Source: Elmis aenea
Taxonomy: Eukaryota > Arthropoda > Insecta > Coleoptera > Elmidae
DNA: 64,000 nucleotides
Direction of reading: 5' to 3'
Assembly (NCBI GenBank): GCA_947652605.1
Contig: OX393577.1
Location: 30,259,466-30,323,465 of the forward strand
In this document: positions 27,201 to 38,764 of the stretch, one piece after another
Numbering within the stretch: position 1 is the stretch's first letter
Layout of the letters: every line of letters starts with the position of its first letter
The notes under the pieces: generated by a model
Databases searched by the model: none
The model's input: only the letters and a program-made list of their open reading frames with translations
Told to the model about the DNA's origin: nothing
Translations under genes and position numbers: made by a program

Positions 27201-28361
27201 TTAATCATATGTATACATATAATCAAATTCCCTTCTACCCGTAGGTGTAGGGATTTAATTATATGTTATATTCGTTATTATCTAAAATATTTGCAAATAC
27301 CAGGTGTTTAGTGGAGTTCTGCTAGTAATTATTAATATAATCAATTTAATAATGGCTTTAATGTATAGCAATTATTATTTCCGCTAATAATTTAATAAAT
27401 AAATAAATTTACTAAATTTAGCACTTCTTTGTTCAGTTAGATACATACATATAAATAATTATTATTACATAATATGATAATGTAGCGTAAAATTTGATAT
27501 CTGTGGCTACTTAGAATTAATTTTTTAAGTAATTAGCAGTATGTTTATTTCCACCATTTTGTAATGAGCGTTAGTTTTTAAAGGTTTTTTTTTTTAAATA
27601 ATTATAAAAATCTTTGACTTTTACTTAAGTCACTAAGCATTTTGATGGTATAAAATATGCAATTCTTTGACCATCTACAATTTGCTAAGTTCAGAAAAAC
27701 AAAATAATAATTTATTGTAATATGTTGCATGGAATTGGTAATAAATTGTGTAATGTGGCTTACTTATTATTCTGCTATAAAATTAGCTAAAGAGTAGAGA
27801 CGATTTTTTATAAACGTTCTATGTATTTGTATTTATTATACAAATTGTGTCATAACATAGTCATCGTTATTCATTATTGCTACACACAAATATATGTACC
27901 TGTCAATTTATGGAATTGCTTAATAAAATCATAACTTCTAATGCAAAGTTTTATACGAAATCCAGTAGGCGTGATCGACTTCCCTTTCTATTTATGTCGT
28001 TTGGTCGTTTATAGATATGTATGATCTCAATATCTTAACTAGCTTTTAATTATGGCATATTAAACTTTGCGTAGTCACGAAACAGTATCTAGTGTTATTA
28101 TCTTATTACTTTTGTAGAGCTGTATATTTAATTGTATTACTGGCATTTGTATAATTTGTTGAAATAACGCCGGTGGGTAGGTTATTTAGGTGATTTATTA
28201 TAAAATGATCACTGCTATCAGCTTTTTCTATTGAGTGCTCTAGTAATGCACAAAAAAACGAGAAAAATTTTAATTTTGGCACACTTTAGCTGGTGGTTAA
28301 CGACTAGCGAACCTTGACATACAAATTTTTAAGATTATTGTCGAATTAGAACTATTCGATA
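24267..28361. other. AT-rich noncoding stretch
   Basis: This is about 4.1 kb with no recognised gene or mobile element. A small hairpin-like motif near 27220-27265 (TCAAATTCCCT...AGGGATTTAATTA) shares its core with 1421-1447. The frame at 24835-25020 shows no domain. Confidence 0.45.
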
Positions 28362-28367
28362 ACTTAC

Positions 28368-28636
28368 CGACTCCTTGCACTTGCTCCTCTACCTGGGGGT
28401 GGACCGATGGTAGATGTTGGTTGAACTTTGTTAGTTTGCTGAACTTTGTTGCTATTTTGTCCATTACGAAGTTGTGTCGATGTTTTATTTTGAGCCGCGG
28501 CGGCTGCTGCTATTTGACCAGCACTTGTCCTAGGTAAGCGCGGAGAAACTCCGGTCACATCCCTGACCACCGCACTCACGATAACTACCACGAGTAGGCA
28601 CCACTTGGCACCCCTCATGGTGTCTGTTGTATCCAC
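28368..28636 (-). CDS. First coding exon of a secreted or membrane protein
   Basis: The ATG at 28636-28634 opens a frame of 89 full codons that ends at the splice donor G|GTAAGT, with the intron starting at 28367 in phase 2. Residues 1-30 form a clear signal peptide: a charged start with internal Met7, then a WCLLVVVIVSAVV core, with likely cleavage near TGVS. The rest is low-complexity and disordered: an alanine run (IAAAAAAQNK), then Asn/Gln/Thr-rich sequence, then PPPGRGASARSR. A matching acceptor is not visible in the window. Codon use and GC content stand out from the flanking AT-rich DNA. The protein family is not recognised, since signal exons of this kind precede many different extracellular proteins. 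Confidence 0.7.
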
Positions 28637-29115
28637 TCACTTATGCACAAAACTAATAATCCTTATTAAAAGCCACCGCGTGGCAAAACGTCTTTATGGA
28701 GAACGCCCAGATTAGTAAAAATTTCTACTGATTTTGCTTAAAAACAAAAAATAAAATTTAAGGTAACTTGAAGCGATTATGTTTGCTTAGTCACTATATT
28801 CGCAATATTTTGTATCTTGCAGTTTTTAAAAAAAATTATTGTGGTTATAATTCGGTTGGGGTTGGTCGTTTGCTGCGCCTTGATTTCGCACCTGTCACTC
28901 ACTAAGCTTAATGGAAGTGTGTGTACTACTGACCGGACTGCTTGGCCAGACGCTGGTCCGGAGAACTTTCACTCGCAAACTACGGCTACAGTGAGGCAGG
29001 TGCCCAAGCTTGTCACTCGTACCGCGGACATCAGCTGTACGGGTCAACGCGCTTCTCGACGAGAAGAGATGTTCATTCAGGATTCACTCGCGTGCTGCAC
29101 TTGTAGGTCGTAGGC
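28637..29115 (-). promoter_or_regulatory. GC-richer promoter/5'UTR island of the minus-strand gene
   Basis: This is the most GC- and CpG-rich block near the exon at 28368-28636 and ends abruptly near 29115. On the minus strand, TCAGTA at about 28932-28927 fits the arthropod initiator (TCAGT). AGTGA at about 28903-28899 falls roughly where a downstream promoter element (RGWYV) would lie and matches 4 of 5 positions. That would give a 5'UTR of about 295 nt. The plus-strand open frame at 28817-29113 is read as a by-product of the base composition. Confidence 0.4.
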
Positions 29116-29600
29116 CAAAGTGCCAAATGGTGAACTCTTGTTTTCAAGGATGTTAGCAATGTTGCCCATGTTTAATGACGGAAGCGTACCAAACGCTTCA
29201 CGTGTATAACTTTAAAAGTATTTTATGTGAATGATATTCTTATACTATGCACAAACCATTCTAAAATTTTAATAACATAATGAAAAGGAAAGTCTCATAC
29301 AAAAAAATCGCAGAAAAAGTTATGGATGTCATAAAACCAACATTTTAATTTATATTAGGAAACATGATTTAATCGTTTTCCATTTTACCTAAAAAATTAT
29401 TACTGAAGCTATACAGTAACGAAATAAAAGTTTCATAGATTTATTAAACCGATATATTCGGGAAAAAATTGAATTCGCTTGTTCCAAATCTTGTCAACCA
29501 TCAAAAGATTTTTTAATATTTTTAAGTCTCATACGGCAGAGTTTCTCAAATTTTGCTCACAACCGACCATTGTTTTTTCGCAGTAGGTAATAATAAGCCT
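29116..29600. other. Noncoding flank
   Basis: No gene was seen. A solitary hAT-like end (CAGAGTTTCTCAAATTTTG) begins near 29535 and resembles the ends of the element at 30250-30447. Confidence 0.4.
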
Positions 29601-30124
29601 CGCAAGGGAGGGCCACGATACGTTGTCGCTAGAATTTGATTAAGGCTGTGTTTATTGCATTAAAGACATCAAAACTAAATGCTTTTCAGAGTTATTCGTG
29701 CACTAGCTATTTTCTTCGGAAAAATAAGAAAAAAACTGAAAAATTGGAATAAAAAGGTCATTTTTGCGATCGCGTTGGCCATGAAACCGTCAGACAAAAT
29801 CGAAATTCACCTTTTTATCAATGCGCGCATCCTTAACAAGTAAAATGGTGCAAAGTTTTTGTAAAAATCTTGAACAACATTTTACTTGCAAAGGATGCGC
29901 GCGGTAAATAGAAACATTTAGATTTTGTCTCTGACGGTTTCATAGCCAACGCGATCGCAAACATTACTTTTATTATACAACGTTTCAGTTTTCCCCTATT
30001 TTTCCGAATAAAATGGCCAGTGGCACGTATAACTCTGCAAAACATTTAGTTTTGATGTTCTTGATGCAATAAACACAGCCTTAATAAATTCTAGCGACAA
30101 CGTATCGTGACCTTCCCTGGTCAG
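29601..30124. mobile_element. Foldback element, copy 2
   Basis: It shares the arms of the element at 20772-21433: GATACGTTGTCGCTAGAATT on the left and the inverted ATTCTAGCGACAACGTATCG on the right. The GCGATCGCGTTGG block occurs in both arms. The centre is shorter and differs from copy 1. No coding capacity was seen. Confidence 0.75.
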
Positions 30125-30249
30125 ATCAGAAAATTCGTAAAAATCATGAACAATTTAATTCGCCATGAAATACAAAAATCTACAAAAATCTGCAAAAACT
30201 AAATATATAATTATAGGCGTACGAACAGTGTATACGTAGTACCATAGAG

Positions 30250-30447
30250 CAGCCTTTCTCAAACTTTTAAACACGAGACCCAAATAATTTTCTAGAAATG
30301 AGAGAAATGTAATTTTAAAGCATTTTAAAACAGAAATTAACATTTTTATTTTTCTTTTATTTTTATCAAAACAGTTCCGTTTCGCTACCCAATACAAATT
30401 TAACGCGACTCAATTTTGGGTCGCGACCCATAGTTTGAGAAACGCTG
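30250..30447. mobile_element. Small hAT-type MITE
   Basis: The ends CAGCCTTTCTCAAACTTTT and AGTTTGAGAAACGCTG are inverted matches. The flanks CCATAGAG and GTATAGAG agree at 6 of 8 positions, consistent with an eroded 8-bp duplication. It contains the subterminal string TTGGGTCGCGACCCA. A fragment of the same family (GGTCGCG...GAGAAACGCTG) lies near 39954-40012. Confidence 0.7.
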
Positions 30448-30471
30448 GTATAGAGTTCGAGCAGTCTCTAT

Positions 30472-30706
30472 TAGGGATTGTAAATTTACCGACTTTTTGA
30501 ATTACCGGTAATTCGGTAACATTATTATATAGATACATTTACGTATATTATATTTTTTCCTTTTTAGAGTTTCGCGGTTACTAAGATTTTTAATATTGTT
30601 TTCGGAGTTTATCCGCATATCCCTATAGGGATAGCTTGCCGAAACGTCGAGCCAATTTAAATATTACGCGGATAAACTCCGAAAACCGTATTAAATATTT
30701 ATATAG
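30472..30706. mobile_element. Truncated copy of the hAT-like element at 6233-7219, inverted
   Basis: It starts TAGGGATTGTAAATTTACCG, matching the reverse complement of the right end of 6233-7219. It runs through TTTCGCGGTTACTAA and the cruciform hairpin (30597-30690) before similarity ends. The other terminus is missing. Confidence 0.8.
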
Positions 30707-31140
30707 TATATTTGGTTTGATTGTTTACCTTTTCGTGATGATAATAATTTTTTAATGTTTTTGGATTAAAAGGTATAAATGAAATGCTAGATTCCTGTTT
30801 TTGCTACGTTTCGGTGTAGTTTTTCACCTTCTTCAAGCTGGTTTTTATTTTCCTTTAATTTACGTCGTGAACATTTTTCTTATAAGTTATTTGCACAAAT
30901 GCAAAGTATTAAATATATTTTTAAAAATTTTATCATTTATAAATGTACATATTTTAATCTGTTTTATTACACACGCAAAAATATAAAAGCGAAAAATTAT
31001 TTTGAAATAAAAATAAAGTTTTTCTATAATTTACTGTTAGTAAAGATATTTACAATAATAAATATTATTTAAAATAATCAGTTGTGATAGTATTACAAAG
31101 ATCTTAGCTCAAAATAAACGAAAATAACGCTTTTTTTAAA

Positions 31141-31222
31141 TTCCGGGAATTCCCGGGACAAAACATCCCGGGAAATATAAAATAGCTTAAAATGGGCCGG
31201 GTTCCCGGGAAAGAAACCCTAG
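31141..31222. mobile_element. Terminal fragments of a CCCGGGA-type element
   Basis: Several copies of TCCCGGGA occur in both orientations within 80 bp. The stretch ends TTCCCGGGAAAGAAACCCTA, which resembles a TAGGGTTTCTTTCCCGGG hAT-type terminus. It is short and has no partner. Confidence 0.45.
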
Positions 31223-31253
31223 TCAGTACAATTATTAAGATATTTACATTTGC

Positions 31254-31301
31254 GATGCCTAAATTTCTGTGAACCCAAAGACACAAATGTCATTAACAGT
31301 T
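31254..31301 (+). repeat. 48-bp dispersed repeat, copy 1
   Basis: It matches 38716-38764 over its whole length with a handful of differences (GATGC.TAAATTTCT, GAACCCAA, GACACAAAT). The family is unknown. Confidence 0.7.
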
Positions 31302-34032
31302 CCGCATGTTGTTAAAGCGGCTGATGTATTTATTAGTCCATAGTAGACGCATGTGCTTAAACCAGTTCATGTATCAGTACGTGAATTAAAACAAAATGCA
31401 CTGCTGGAACAGACCCTTAAGTTTGCTTGCAAACAGTGTTACCATAAATTTTGTTAGAACGCAAAGCTAAATGCTAATGATTTCACTGTAAAAATGTACT
31501 TATGGCCATTTTGATGTCAGTTATCTTTAAAAACTAGTTTTCAGTTTTCGCTAAATCAAGTTTTTGCTCAGATTACAAATTTCAGGTTTAACGAATTTTT
31601 ATTAATTAATTTTCCAAGAAACAAAACACGTTAAGGCGCTCATAAAAATTCTTTGAAATTAGTCGGAGACAACGGCTGCATTTTTAAATCCATCAACTAG
31701 AGAAACGCTCTAAATTGCGTATTTCATGATATTAAAAGATAATGCAAAACCAAAGCAGCATGATAAAAGCGACAGTTGCAATATTACATAACAATAATAG
31801 TCTAGCAATAAATTATGTAGCTAGCAGATCAATGGAAATGATTATGTTCGCTCGAATAAATCCACCGGTCTGCGTATAGTTGGGTTTTGCATTTTCATTT
31901 AGAACAAATAAATGTGTGACGGTAATTTATTTGACCTTTATAAATAATATTATCTTACATAATTTAAATCGATTTATTTACAAAACCAGTGTCTGATTTT
32001 GAAATATTGGTAGGTAATAGTTATGAACCCACATTCTGCCAACAATAGTATTAATTGAAGAACGAGCGGTTTCCGAACAAATTTGATTGTTTTTGTAGTT
32101 ATTCAAAATGTGCATTACTTAACATAAATTTACATGTTAGAATAATTATGAAGGATAATTATACTTAAGATTAAGAACGCATTCTTCGACCTCTTTATTA
32201 TTTAATAATAAATGTTTCTATTAAATCTTATTATTTAAAAGTATTTTTAAGAAACTTAACAAAATAACTATAATGAATTACGAATGCAAGGTGCTAACGA
32301 AACAAAATACAAATTAAGTAATAGCAGGTAACCTTTACCGCAATAATAGTAGGTAATGAAATTATTGTTTTAGTAACAATAGCTTTTATAAAAAACGGAA
32401 ATTAAGCAATTGTATATTTTGTTACCTTCAACAATATTAGCTTTTCTCATGATTTTATTGGCTGCACGTTTATTTTATAATTATTGTATCAAATAAACCG
32501 CAATAAATGTGTCATGAATACCGAATTTTTAGATCATGTTTAAAATTTTTTGTTGGTGAAACAAATTGAAAATCATTCTTCTAATTTTAGTAACACTGCT
32601 GCAAATCATGAACCAGTCTAGATAAATTTAAAATTGAACGTACGCATTACATGGGAACGAATTTCAGTTCAATAGATTTATTAAGGTTTTTGCATAACAG
32701 TAATACTAACGTATATTTTGTTTTACGTATTTTACCGACAAACACTTGCAGCAAGTTACTATTAATTAACGTATTTGTCAATATTTTTTGTAATTAAAAG
32801 AATGTTTGAGACTTTCAGTTAATTTAGGTAAAAATTAGCAACAAATGTAGCGCTGCTATTGCAGAGTAGATAATTATGTGTCTATAATCCAGTCGTTTCC
32901 TATAATAAATATTATTGATATATCCTGTTGTTATAATTTATAACGTATGTAAATATTTCTAGAAAGTAATTCATCAAAAAATTCGAGCGTAAGCATTCAC
33001 GTGTTCATATAAATTGTAGTTAGTTGGCCACGCCATTATATATGTTCGCACTCGATATGACAAACATGAATTAGAGTTTAGAGTTTATTCTTAACGATTC
33101 GAACACATGCGGATCTTTCTATTATACCGTACAATAAAATATTAAGTCATTGGTATAAGAGTATGTACTTTTAAACATAATAATGTAACATCTCTAGTGT
33201 AAAGAAGCACGCAACTATTGCGTAACTTCAGGATCAATCTTACGGAATCATTCACAACATGCATAACGAAACATTTATTCAGTTCCGCAAAGGCTCTTAA
33301 TGACATTATAAATTTACCATTTTTAACAAATAAAAGTAGCGGTTTTGCTAACGTATATTTATTGTTTTTTTTAAATGTGATAAACTTACTAAATTTAATA
33401 ATTTTTTATCAGCATCCACTGATCTAAAACATTATTTTAAATATTTGTTTAATCTACACAATTGCTGCATATCCATGCACAATAACGACTTACCACATTT
33501 ATAACGTTTTGTACTTCATAAGTACAACCTGATTTTCTTTCAATTTGCTTGAAGGGGAGTTGACCAGAAAAGTGATGAATGTTTAAAAAAGTTTTTATTA
33601 AGTTGATTATTTGACATGATTTTAAGCTGTCATTGTTCTTGGCAAACATATTTCATGTGATTTTTGCGTAAAAAAAGTTTCCTCCGTTAATAATATTGAA
33701 GAACACGTTCTAAAAGTAAACAATAAAAATAAGGTAATTAGGTACCCATATTATAGTTTAAAAAACATAGATAATTTTATTAAATGTCATGGCAATACTT
33801 TAACATGCAAGTCGATAATCGGTAAACTGAATTTTCAGGTAATTTTACTATAACTCCCCCAATTTTTTCCATTTAAAACCAATACTAAGACAAATTATCT
33901 AAGTATTTATAATATAATGTATATGTCCTGAAATTACAAAATATCTTTTTGTAAAATCATGTTTTAAAATATGTTTTCCTCGATTTTTTAAAACCTGGTT
34001 TAGTGCTTTCAGAGATTAACACAAAAGAGCAG
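31302..34032. other. AT-rich noncoding stretch
   Basis: No recognised gene, RNA or repeat. The frames at 33218-33427 and 33449-33649 show no domain. Confidence 0.45.
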
Positions 34033-34209
34033 CGATTTTAAAAATATTCGCAAGAGTAAAGTGCCCTTATTTAGAAAGTAAAAAAAAGTTTTTAAAAAAG
34101 TTGTTAAGAATTCACAAAAAACACTAAAAATAAAATATCGTTTTCTAGGAATTATTTTTGCAACTGTTAAAATAAGGGCACTTTGCTTCTGCGAATATTT
34201 TTAAAATCG
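34033..34209. repeat. Inverted repeat, 39-bp arms
   Basis: The left arm starts CGATTTTAAAAATATTCGCA at 34033 and the right arm is its inverse ending at 34209, with about 3-4 mismatches and a spacer of about 98 bp. The inner half of each arm is AGTGCCCTTATT. It is probably a small hairpin element without target-site evidence. Confidence 0.75.
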
Positions 34210-34729
34210 ATAAGTCTATTATCATATGAATTCTTATCAAAGTTAGTTTTTTTACATCTTAAAATTAGTTTTAGGTCATGCACCAACTTTCATCAAAAAT
34301 AAAATTGTTTTAGAAATCGATAATAAAAATCTTTTCCTTTGTTGCAGACTTTTTGAGTGGCCCTTTAAAGTCATTTTACACTGTAGTTATCAATTTACTG
34401 TGTTTTAAACGTATTAACATCAGTGTAAAACAGATTACATCATGATTAACCATTCAATCAACTGCTATGCATCGGTCCCATAATTTTACATATATTTTAA
34501 GCCCTGATTGCAGACATATTATATGATTCTACTTTACACTGCAAATATAACTTTTTCAGTCTAACTGCAGTAAATTATTAAAAACTTTCATTTATCAGAC
34601 TTCAGAATAATACAACTGCATAACATATACTTCTATTTATAAAGTTTTAATAGATATTGTATGATAAATTGTTGGATTATTTTGGTAATTCATTATTTAT
34701 ATAGCTAAGCCTTATTTAAATCAGTTATA

Positions 34730-36116
34730 CAGGGTGTCCCAGATTACATTTCCAGCATGGGGATCTCGCTTATTATAAGAGATACAGGTTTGTTTAAATT
34801 AGATGAATTATTCCTTAGTATGAGAGGACCCACAATAAAAGTACAAAACTCCTCGAGCTTCAGATGTTATAGCAAAAAATATGAAAATGTCGAATATCTT
34901 TTTTCTCTCATAATTGTCTTAATCATTAGAACAATTTTATTTGTACTTTCTTAAAGTAATTTTTAACGGAGAATGTAACTGTTATTTTATATTATATTAT
35001 TTTATATTATATTATTATCATTTTCGAGATATTACCCCTAATATCATTTTTTCTTATGGGCCGCGAAGTTAGCTATGGAATAATTAGATGTGTTTTTTTT
35101 TCCCTCTTTTAAATGAGCTATTATTTGCTATATCTATTTTCACAAAATCAAGAAAAATAGTATTTTACCCATCACTTATCAAGCTATCTATGAAAATAGA
35201 AACAAAAAACAACTAATTAAATGTCAAATGATAGTTACTATTTTGTGCGCTATCATTTATTAGAATTATATAGTATTGTTGTGTAATTCGATAGTTTTTG
35301 TAGCAAATTTGTTATCATTATAGGTATTATAATTATGGGCACATTTACAACTAATTAAACATTTTAAATGTTGAAATGCTACATTCTTTGCAATAGAAAC
35401 TGTGTAAATTAGATAATTCTAATTCTTCATTGACTTGTTTTGATTCTTGGTTGGTTTCTCGAAAAAACCATATTCTTTTAAATTTATTTCCAAATTTCTG
35501 TAATTACGCACCTTTCGTTGCCTTCTCTCGGGATATACATATCCTCTAAGTATATTCGCTCAGCTTCTACGAAGTTTTTATGGTAAAGAATATAGCATCT
35601 CAACTTGTCAAATTTTTCGCTATTTTTAAATGTAGCCATCATTGAAACAACATTACTACAAAGACTATCGAATTACACAACAATACTATACATTTTAATA
35701 AATGATGTCGCATACAAATGGTAACTGTCATTTGACATTTAATTAGTTGTTTTTTGTTTTTATTACATAGATATCTTGATAAGTGATGGGTAAAATACTA
35801 TTTTTTTCATTTTGTGACCTATTTATAAAAATAGGTATAGCAAGCAATATCTCATTTAAAAGAGGAAACAAAAGCACATCTAACTATGCCATAGCCAACT
35901 TCGCGACCCATAAGAAAAAATGAAATGAGAGGTAATATCTCGAAAATGGTAGGTGTTAAAAAAAATCTAAAATTACAGTTACATTTTCTACTTGTACTTT
36001 TAAAAATTGATTGTGGCTCCTGTCATACTAATGAACAATTCATCTAATTTAAACAAACTTGTATCTCTTATAATAAACGAGATCCCCATGCTGGAAATGT
36101 AATTTGGGACACCCTG
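34730..36116. mobile_element. Long foldback element with TA target site (Tc1/mariner-like)
   Basis: The ends CAGGGTGTCCCAGATTACAT and the inverse ending GGGACACCCTG are flanked by TA on both sides (34728-34729 and 36117-36118). The whole 1,387 bp is close to palindromic: arms of over 550 bp each match inward to a loop centred near 35480. The loop holds a short transposase-like reading frame (35484-35639). The TA target and CAGGGTG end suggest derivation from a Tc1/mariner-type transposon. Confidence 0.85.
35484..35639 (-). pseudogene. Transposase N-terminal helix-turn-helix remnant in foldback loop
   Basis: A 51-codon frame begins MATFKNSEKFDKLRCYILYH and continues KNFVEAERIYLEDMYIPREG. The pattern (MATFxxxEKxDxLxCYxxxxKNxxEAxxxYLE) resembles the short helix-turn-helix (DUF4817-like) start of insect mariner-type transposases. 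The rest of the transposase is absent. A related start codon region occurs in the foldback at 56955-58167. It is too short to be functional. Confidence 0.6.
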
Positions 36117-36118
36117 TA

Positions 36119-37329
36119 TACAAGACTGCAACTGACGAAGACACAAGAGTCTTGAAACTGCTATTGCATTTCTATAAGAGCCTTTTTAAATAATATTTTA
36201 AAAATTTAATTAAGCTGTATTATATTATATCGTACGATGTCGAATTTTAATGTGTTTAACAAAACAACAATGAAAAATTTTACTATGGTGAAAACAGCCT
36301 AAAGCTTTCAGCAAAAAATCTTCAAAATAGGCTGATAAGTAAAGATCAAGAATTTAAAAAATTTTGTTATTTAGACTGCGTTGAATAAAAATTATTTTAC
36401 AAACTTTGACGCGAGCATACCAATGTGCAATCGCAAGTAGAAACTATCATAATGTTCTTATAAATTCATTACACTTGCGTTTCAGCGAAATAGAAGACTT
36501 TTCTTGATTTTTTTACGGTCGATATTGAATACAATAAAACAGTTTAAAATGATAATTATGCAAGCAGTATTAAACGTTATTTATTATTTTCATGGCCCAA
36601 TTCGATGCTTGCGACAGTAAGCTGCATTAAAACAAAAAATTATAATTCACGATCGCAGCTGCTACCCATTTTTACTTTAAATAGGAAGTCATGCGCATAT
36701 TTAATCTCTAATCGTTATCACGATACGGATCTGATAGTTTTCTTTGACATTTTCTTTCCTACATACCATTTTAAAAGATTGGTAATAAATACTAGTTTAT
36801 ATTTAACATGAACAAGAGTACATGTTCTAACTTTCATTATCCTTAAAAACTTTCCTTCAATTATATAAAAACGCAATGCTTAGCATTACTCTTTATCTGC
36901 GAATTTTATGTCAATTACATTTTTACTTTAGCGTTTCTTTCTAACGGTATCTCTGACTGAATTATTAAGAGAAAATACTTACGAGCAATTAAGACTTTAT
37001 TTTAACGACAAGCAGATTATTTATCGTTTAGATAAGGTAATATAAGGAGTTAGTTACTACTACTCGTTTTAAATAAAAATGATGCAGATAGAAATATGGG
37101 GTCGATGGTTATACCTTATACCCTTATACCTTATACACTGCCATATGTCATTATTTAGTTTCCGTGACATTATTTAAATTTGGTTGGTTGTGTGCAAAGT
37201 TGTGAATCTTTTATAGACGACAATGTTTTTTTTTTTTTTGCTACTATATATTTATTTACATTTCGGAAAGAATTTAAAAAGTAAAATGGTCGTTCACGCG
37301 TTACACATTATATACTTATTTCTAAAGGC
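36119..37329. other. AT-rich noncoding stretch
   Basis: Nothing was recognised. A short direct repeat of ACCTTATACC occurs near 37112-37140. Confidence 0.4.
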
Positions 37330-37540
37330 GTCGAGAGACTTCGCGTCGCCGGGCCCAGAGCAAAAATTGACATGGGCCCCAAGTAAATAAATTATTTGAA
37401 AATTTATTTTTTAAAAAACCAAATTGTGAATCGTGAATATTTAATACACCATAATTAAGAAAGTATGTCGACTCATGGGCCCTTAAATTACTTCCGGGCC
37501 CGGGGCTCAGAGCCTCCCTGCCTCCCTTTCTTCGGCCCTG
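37330..37540. mobile_element. GGGCCC-rich hAT-type fragment, copy A
   Basis: It contains GGGCCCAGAGCAAAAATTGAC, AAATAAATTATTTGAAAATT and GGGCCCTTAAAT. It ends TTTCTTCGGCCCTG, the reverse complement of a hAT-like terminus (CAGGGCCGAAG). Related fragments lie at 39713-39871 and 58262-58410. There is no transposase. Confidence 0.55.
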
Positions 37541-38462
37541 CTTATTTCATTACAAACTTCAAACTTAGAAATGATATTCGTTTAATATATAAAAACGATT
37601 GAATTTTAGTTTCCCACGTTTCTGGTTGTTACTGATGAAGCACTGGAAAACAACACATCTGTAGTGATAACAATAGAGTAATGAGTAGTTATATTGTTAT
37701 TGCCTTAGGTAATCTCATGCGGATGTTGTTTTCACTCGTAATAGTTTTCATTTTCTGTAATTAACACGAGACACGGCTATTATATAAGAGTATTGTTTCT
37801 TACAAACAAAGCGCCTTCACTAAAAAAACAGATACATTTATTGTGGAATGTGTATAATGAGTTCATATTTTCAATAGGTAGATTAATTTTAGATAATAAC
37901 AAAAATGAATGACAACAATCATGTTAAACAAAGTAAAAAATGTTTACAATTATTTTAAATTTATGGCCAACCCTTTGTAATAGACAACCCATAAATTCTC
38001 GGGAGTAGAAGTCCCTATAGGTATAGAGTGTGCGCTAATTATCAAAAATGTTGGATTTACGTACACAATTCATTCCCTGTACCACCAAAATGTTTTTTAT
38101 GACATTTTATTTAAACGATCTTTTCATTTAATTTTGCTATTTATTATTTTCATTAACTACCATTAAGCATAATCGCCACGTGTTTATATCCGTTAATCGG
38201 CGGCTTCGGGTCTATGCTGCATAATTAAAATAATTATGTATGTTTATTCTGAGAATAATATACGTTACTTTTATGAAACAAAAAAAAAGTTCAAGAACGA
38301 TAAATATCGCCAATTTTAAGATAAATAAACGTAATTACATTTAAATGAATTATACTACTAATTTATTATTTTCAATTACGTTTAAAAATTATTTAAAACA
38401 ACGTTTTTTGGCAAATGAAATTAACAAAAGTATCGATTCTCTCTTAATAATTTGATGAGAAA

Positions 38463-38600
38463 GCATGGACGATCTTGTACATAGCTGCTTTGTTCCAGCA
38501 AGGCTATGTACAATTCGATGCCGATCAGCAGTTTTGCAGCATCGATATCGCGTTCCAGCATAGTCTCTGATGGTTATTCGGCTGTTCCAGCCGTTATCGG
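38463..38600. repeat. GC-richer hairpin cluster with GTTCCAGC repeats
   Basis: A hairpin with arms TTGTACATAGC and GCTATGTACAA (38475-38513) is followed by a second smaller one (CGATGC...GCATCG). The octamer GTTCCAGC occurs three times (about 38493, 38550 and 38585). The block is GC-richer than its surroundings. Whether it is mobile or regulatory is not clear. Confidence 0.5.
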
Positions 38601-38715
38601 ATTAAAATTCATGAACTTGTTTCTAAACGCAAAAACAGTACACGAACGAAGGCAAGAACTAACGCTGCAATTTTTAGACGCATGCGCTGTTCACATGTTA
38701 TTACTGCTTTATTAA

Positions 38716-38764
38716 GATGCTTAAATTTCTATGAACCCAATAGACACAAATATCATTTACAGTT
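38716..38764 (+). repeat. 48-bp dispersed repeat, copy 2
   Basis: It matches 31254-31301 in the same orientation, about 7.4 kb away. It directly follows the hairpin cluster region. Confidence 0.7.

Larger units (their letters stand above)
1..28367 (-). other. Long first intron (part) of a minus-strand secreted-protein gene
   Basis: The minus-strand coding exon at 28368-28636 ends in a GTAAGT donor at 28367-28362. No continuing exon was recognised between there and position 1, so this stretch is read as intron that extends beyond the left edge. Long introns after a signal-peptide exon are common in insect developmental and secreted genes. The next acceptor cannot be placed, so a short unrecognised exon inside this interval is possible. 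Transposon relics within it are listed separately. Confidence 0.5.

Noticed and set aside
28817..29113. 98-codon plus-strand frame starting with a hydrophobic segment, divergent from the secreted-protein exon
   Set aside because: It lies in the GC-rich promoter/5'UTR island of the minus-strand gene, has no recognisable domain and no clear splice or polyadenylation context. Base composition explains the open frame.
30597..30690. Possible hammerhead ribozyme because of GCCGAAACGTC in a hairpin
   Set aside because: The CUGANGA box is missing in both copies (also at 6957-7043), so only a structured hairpin can be claimed.
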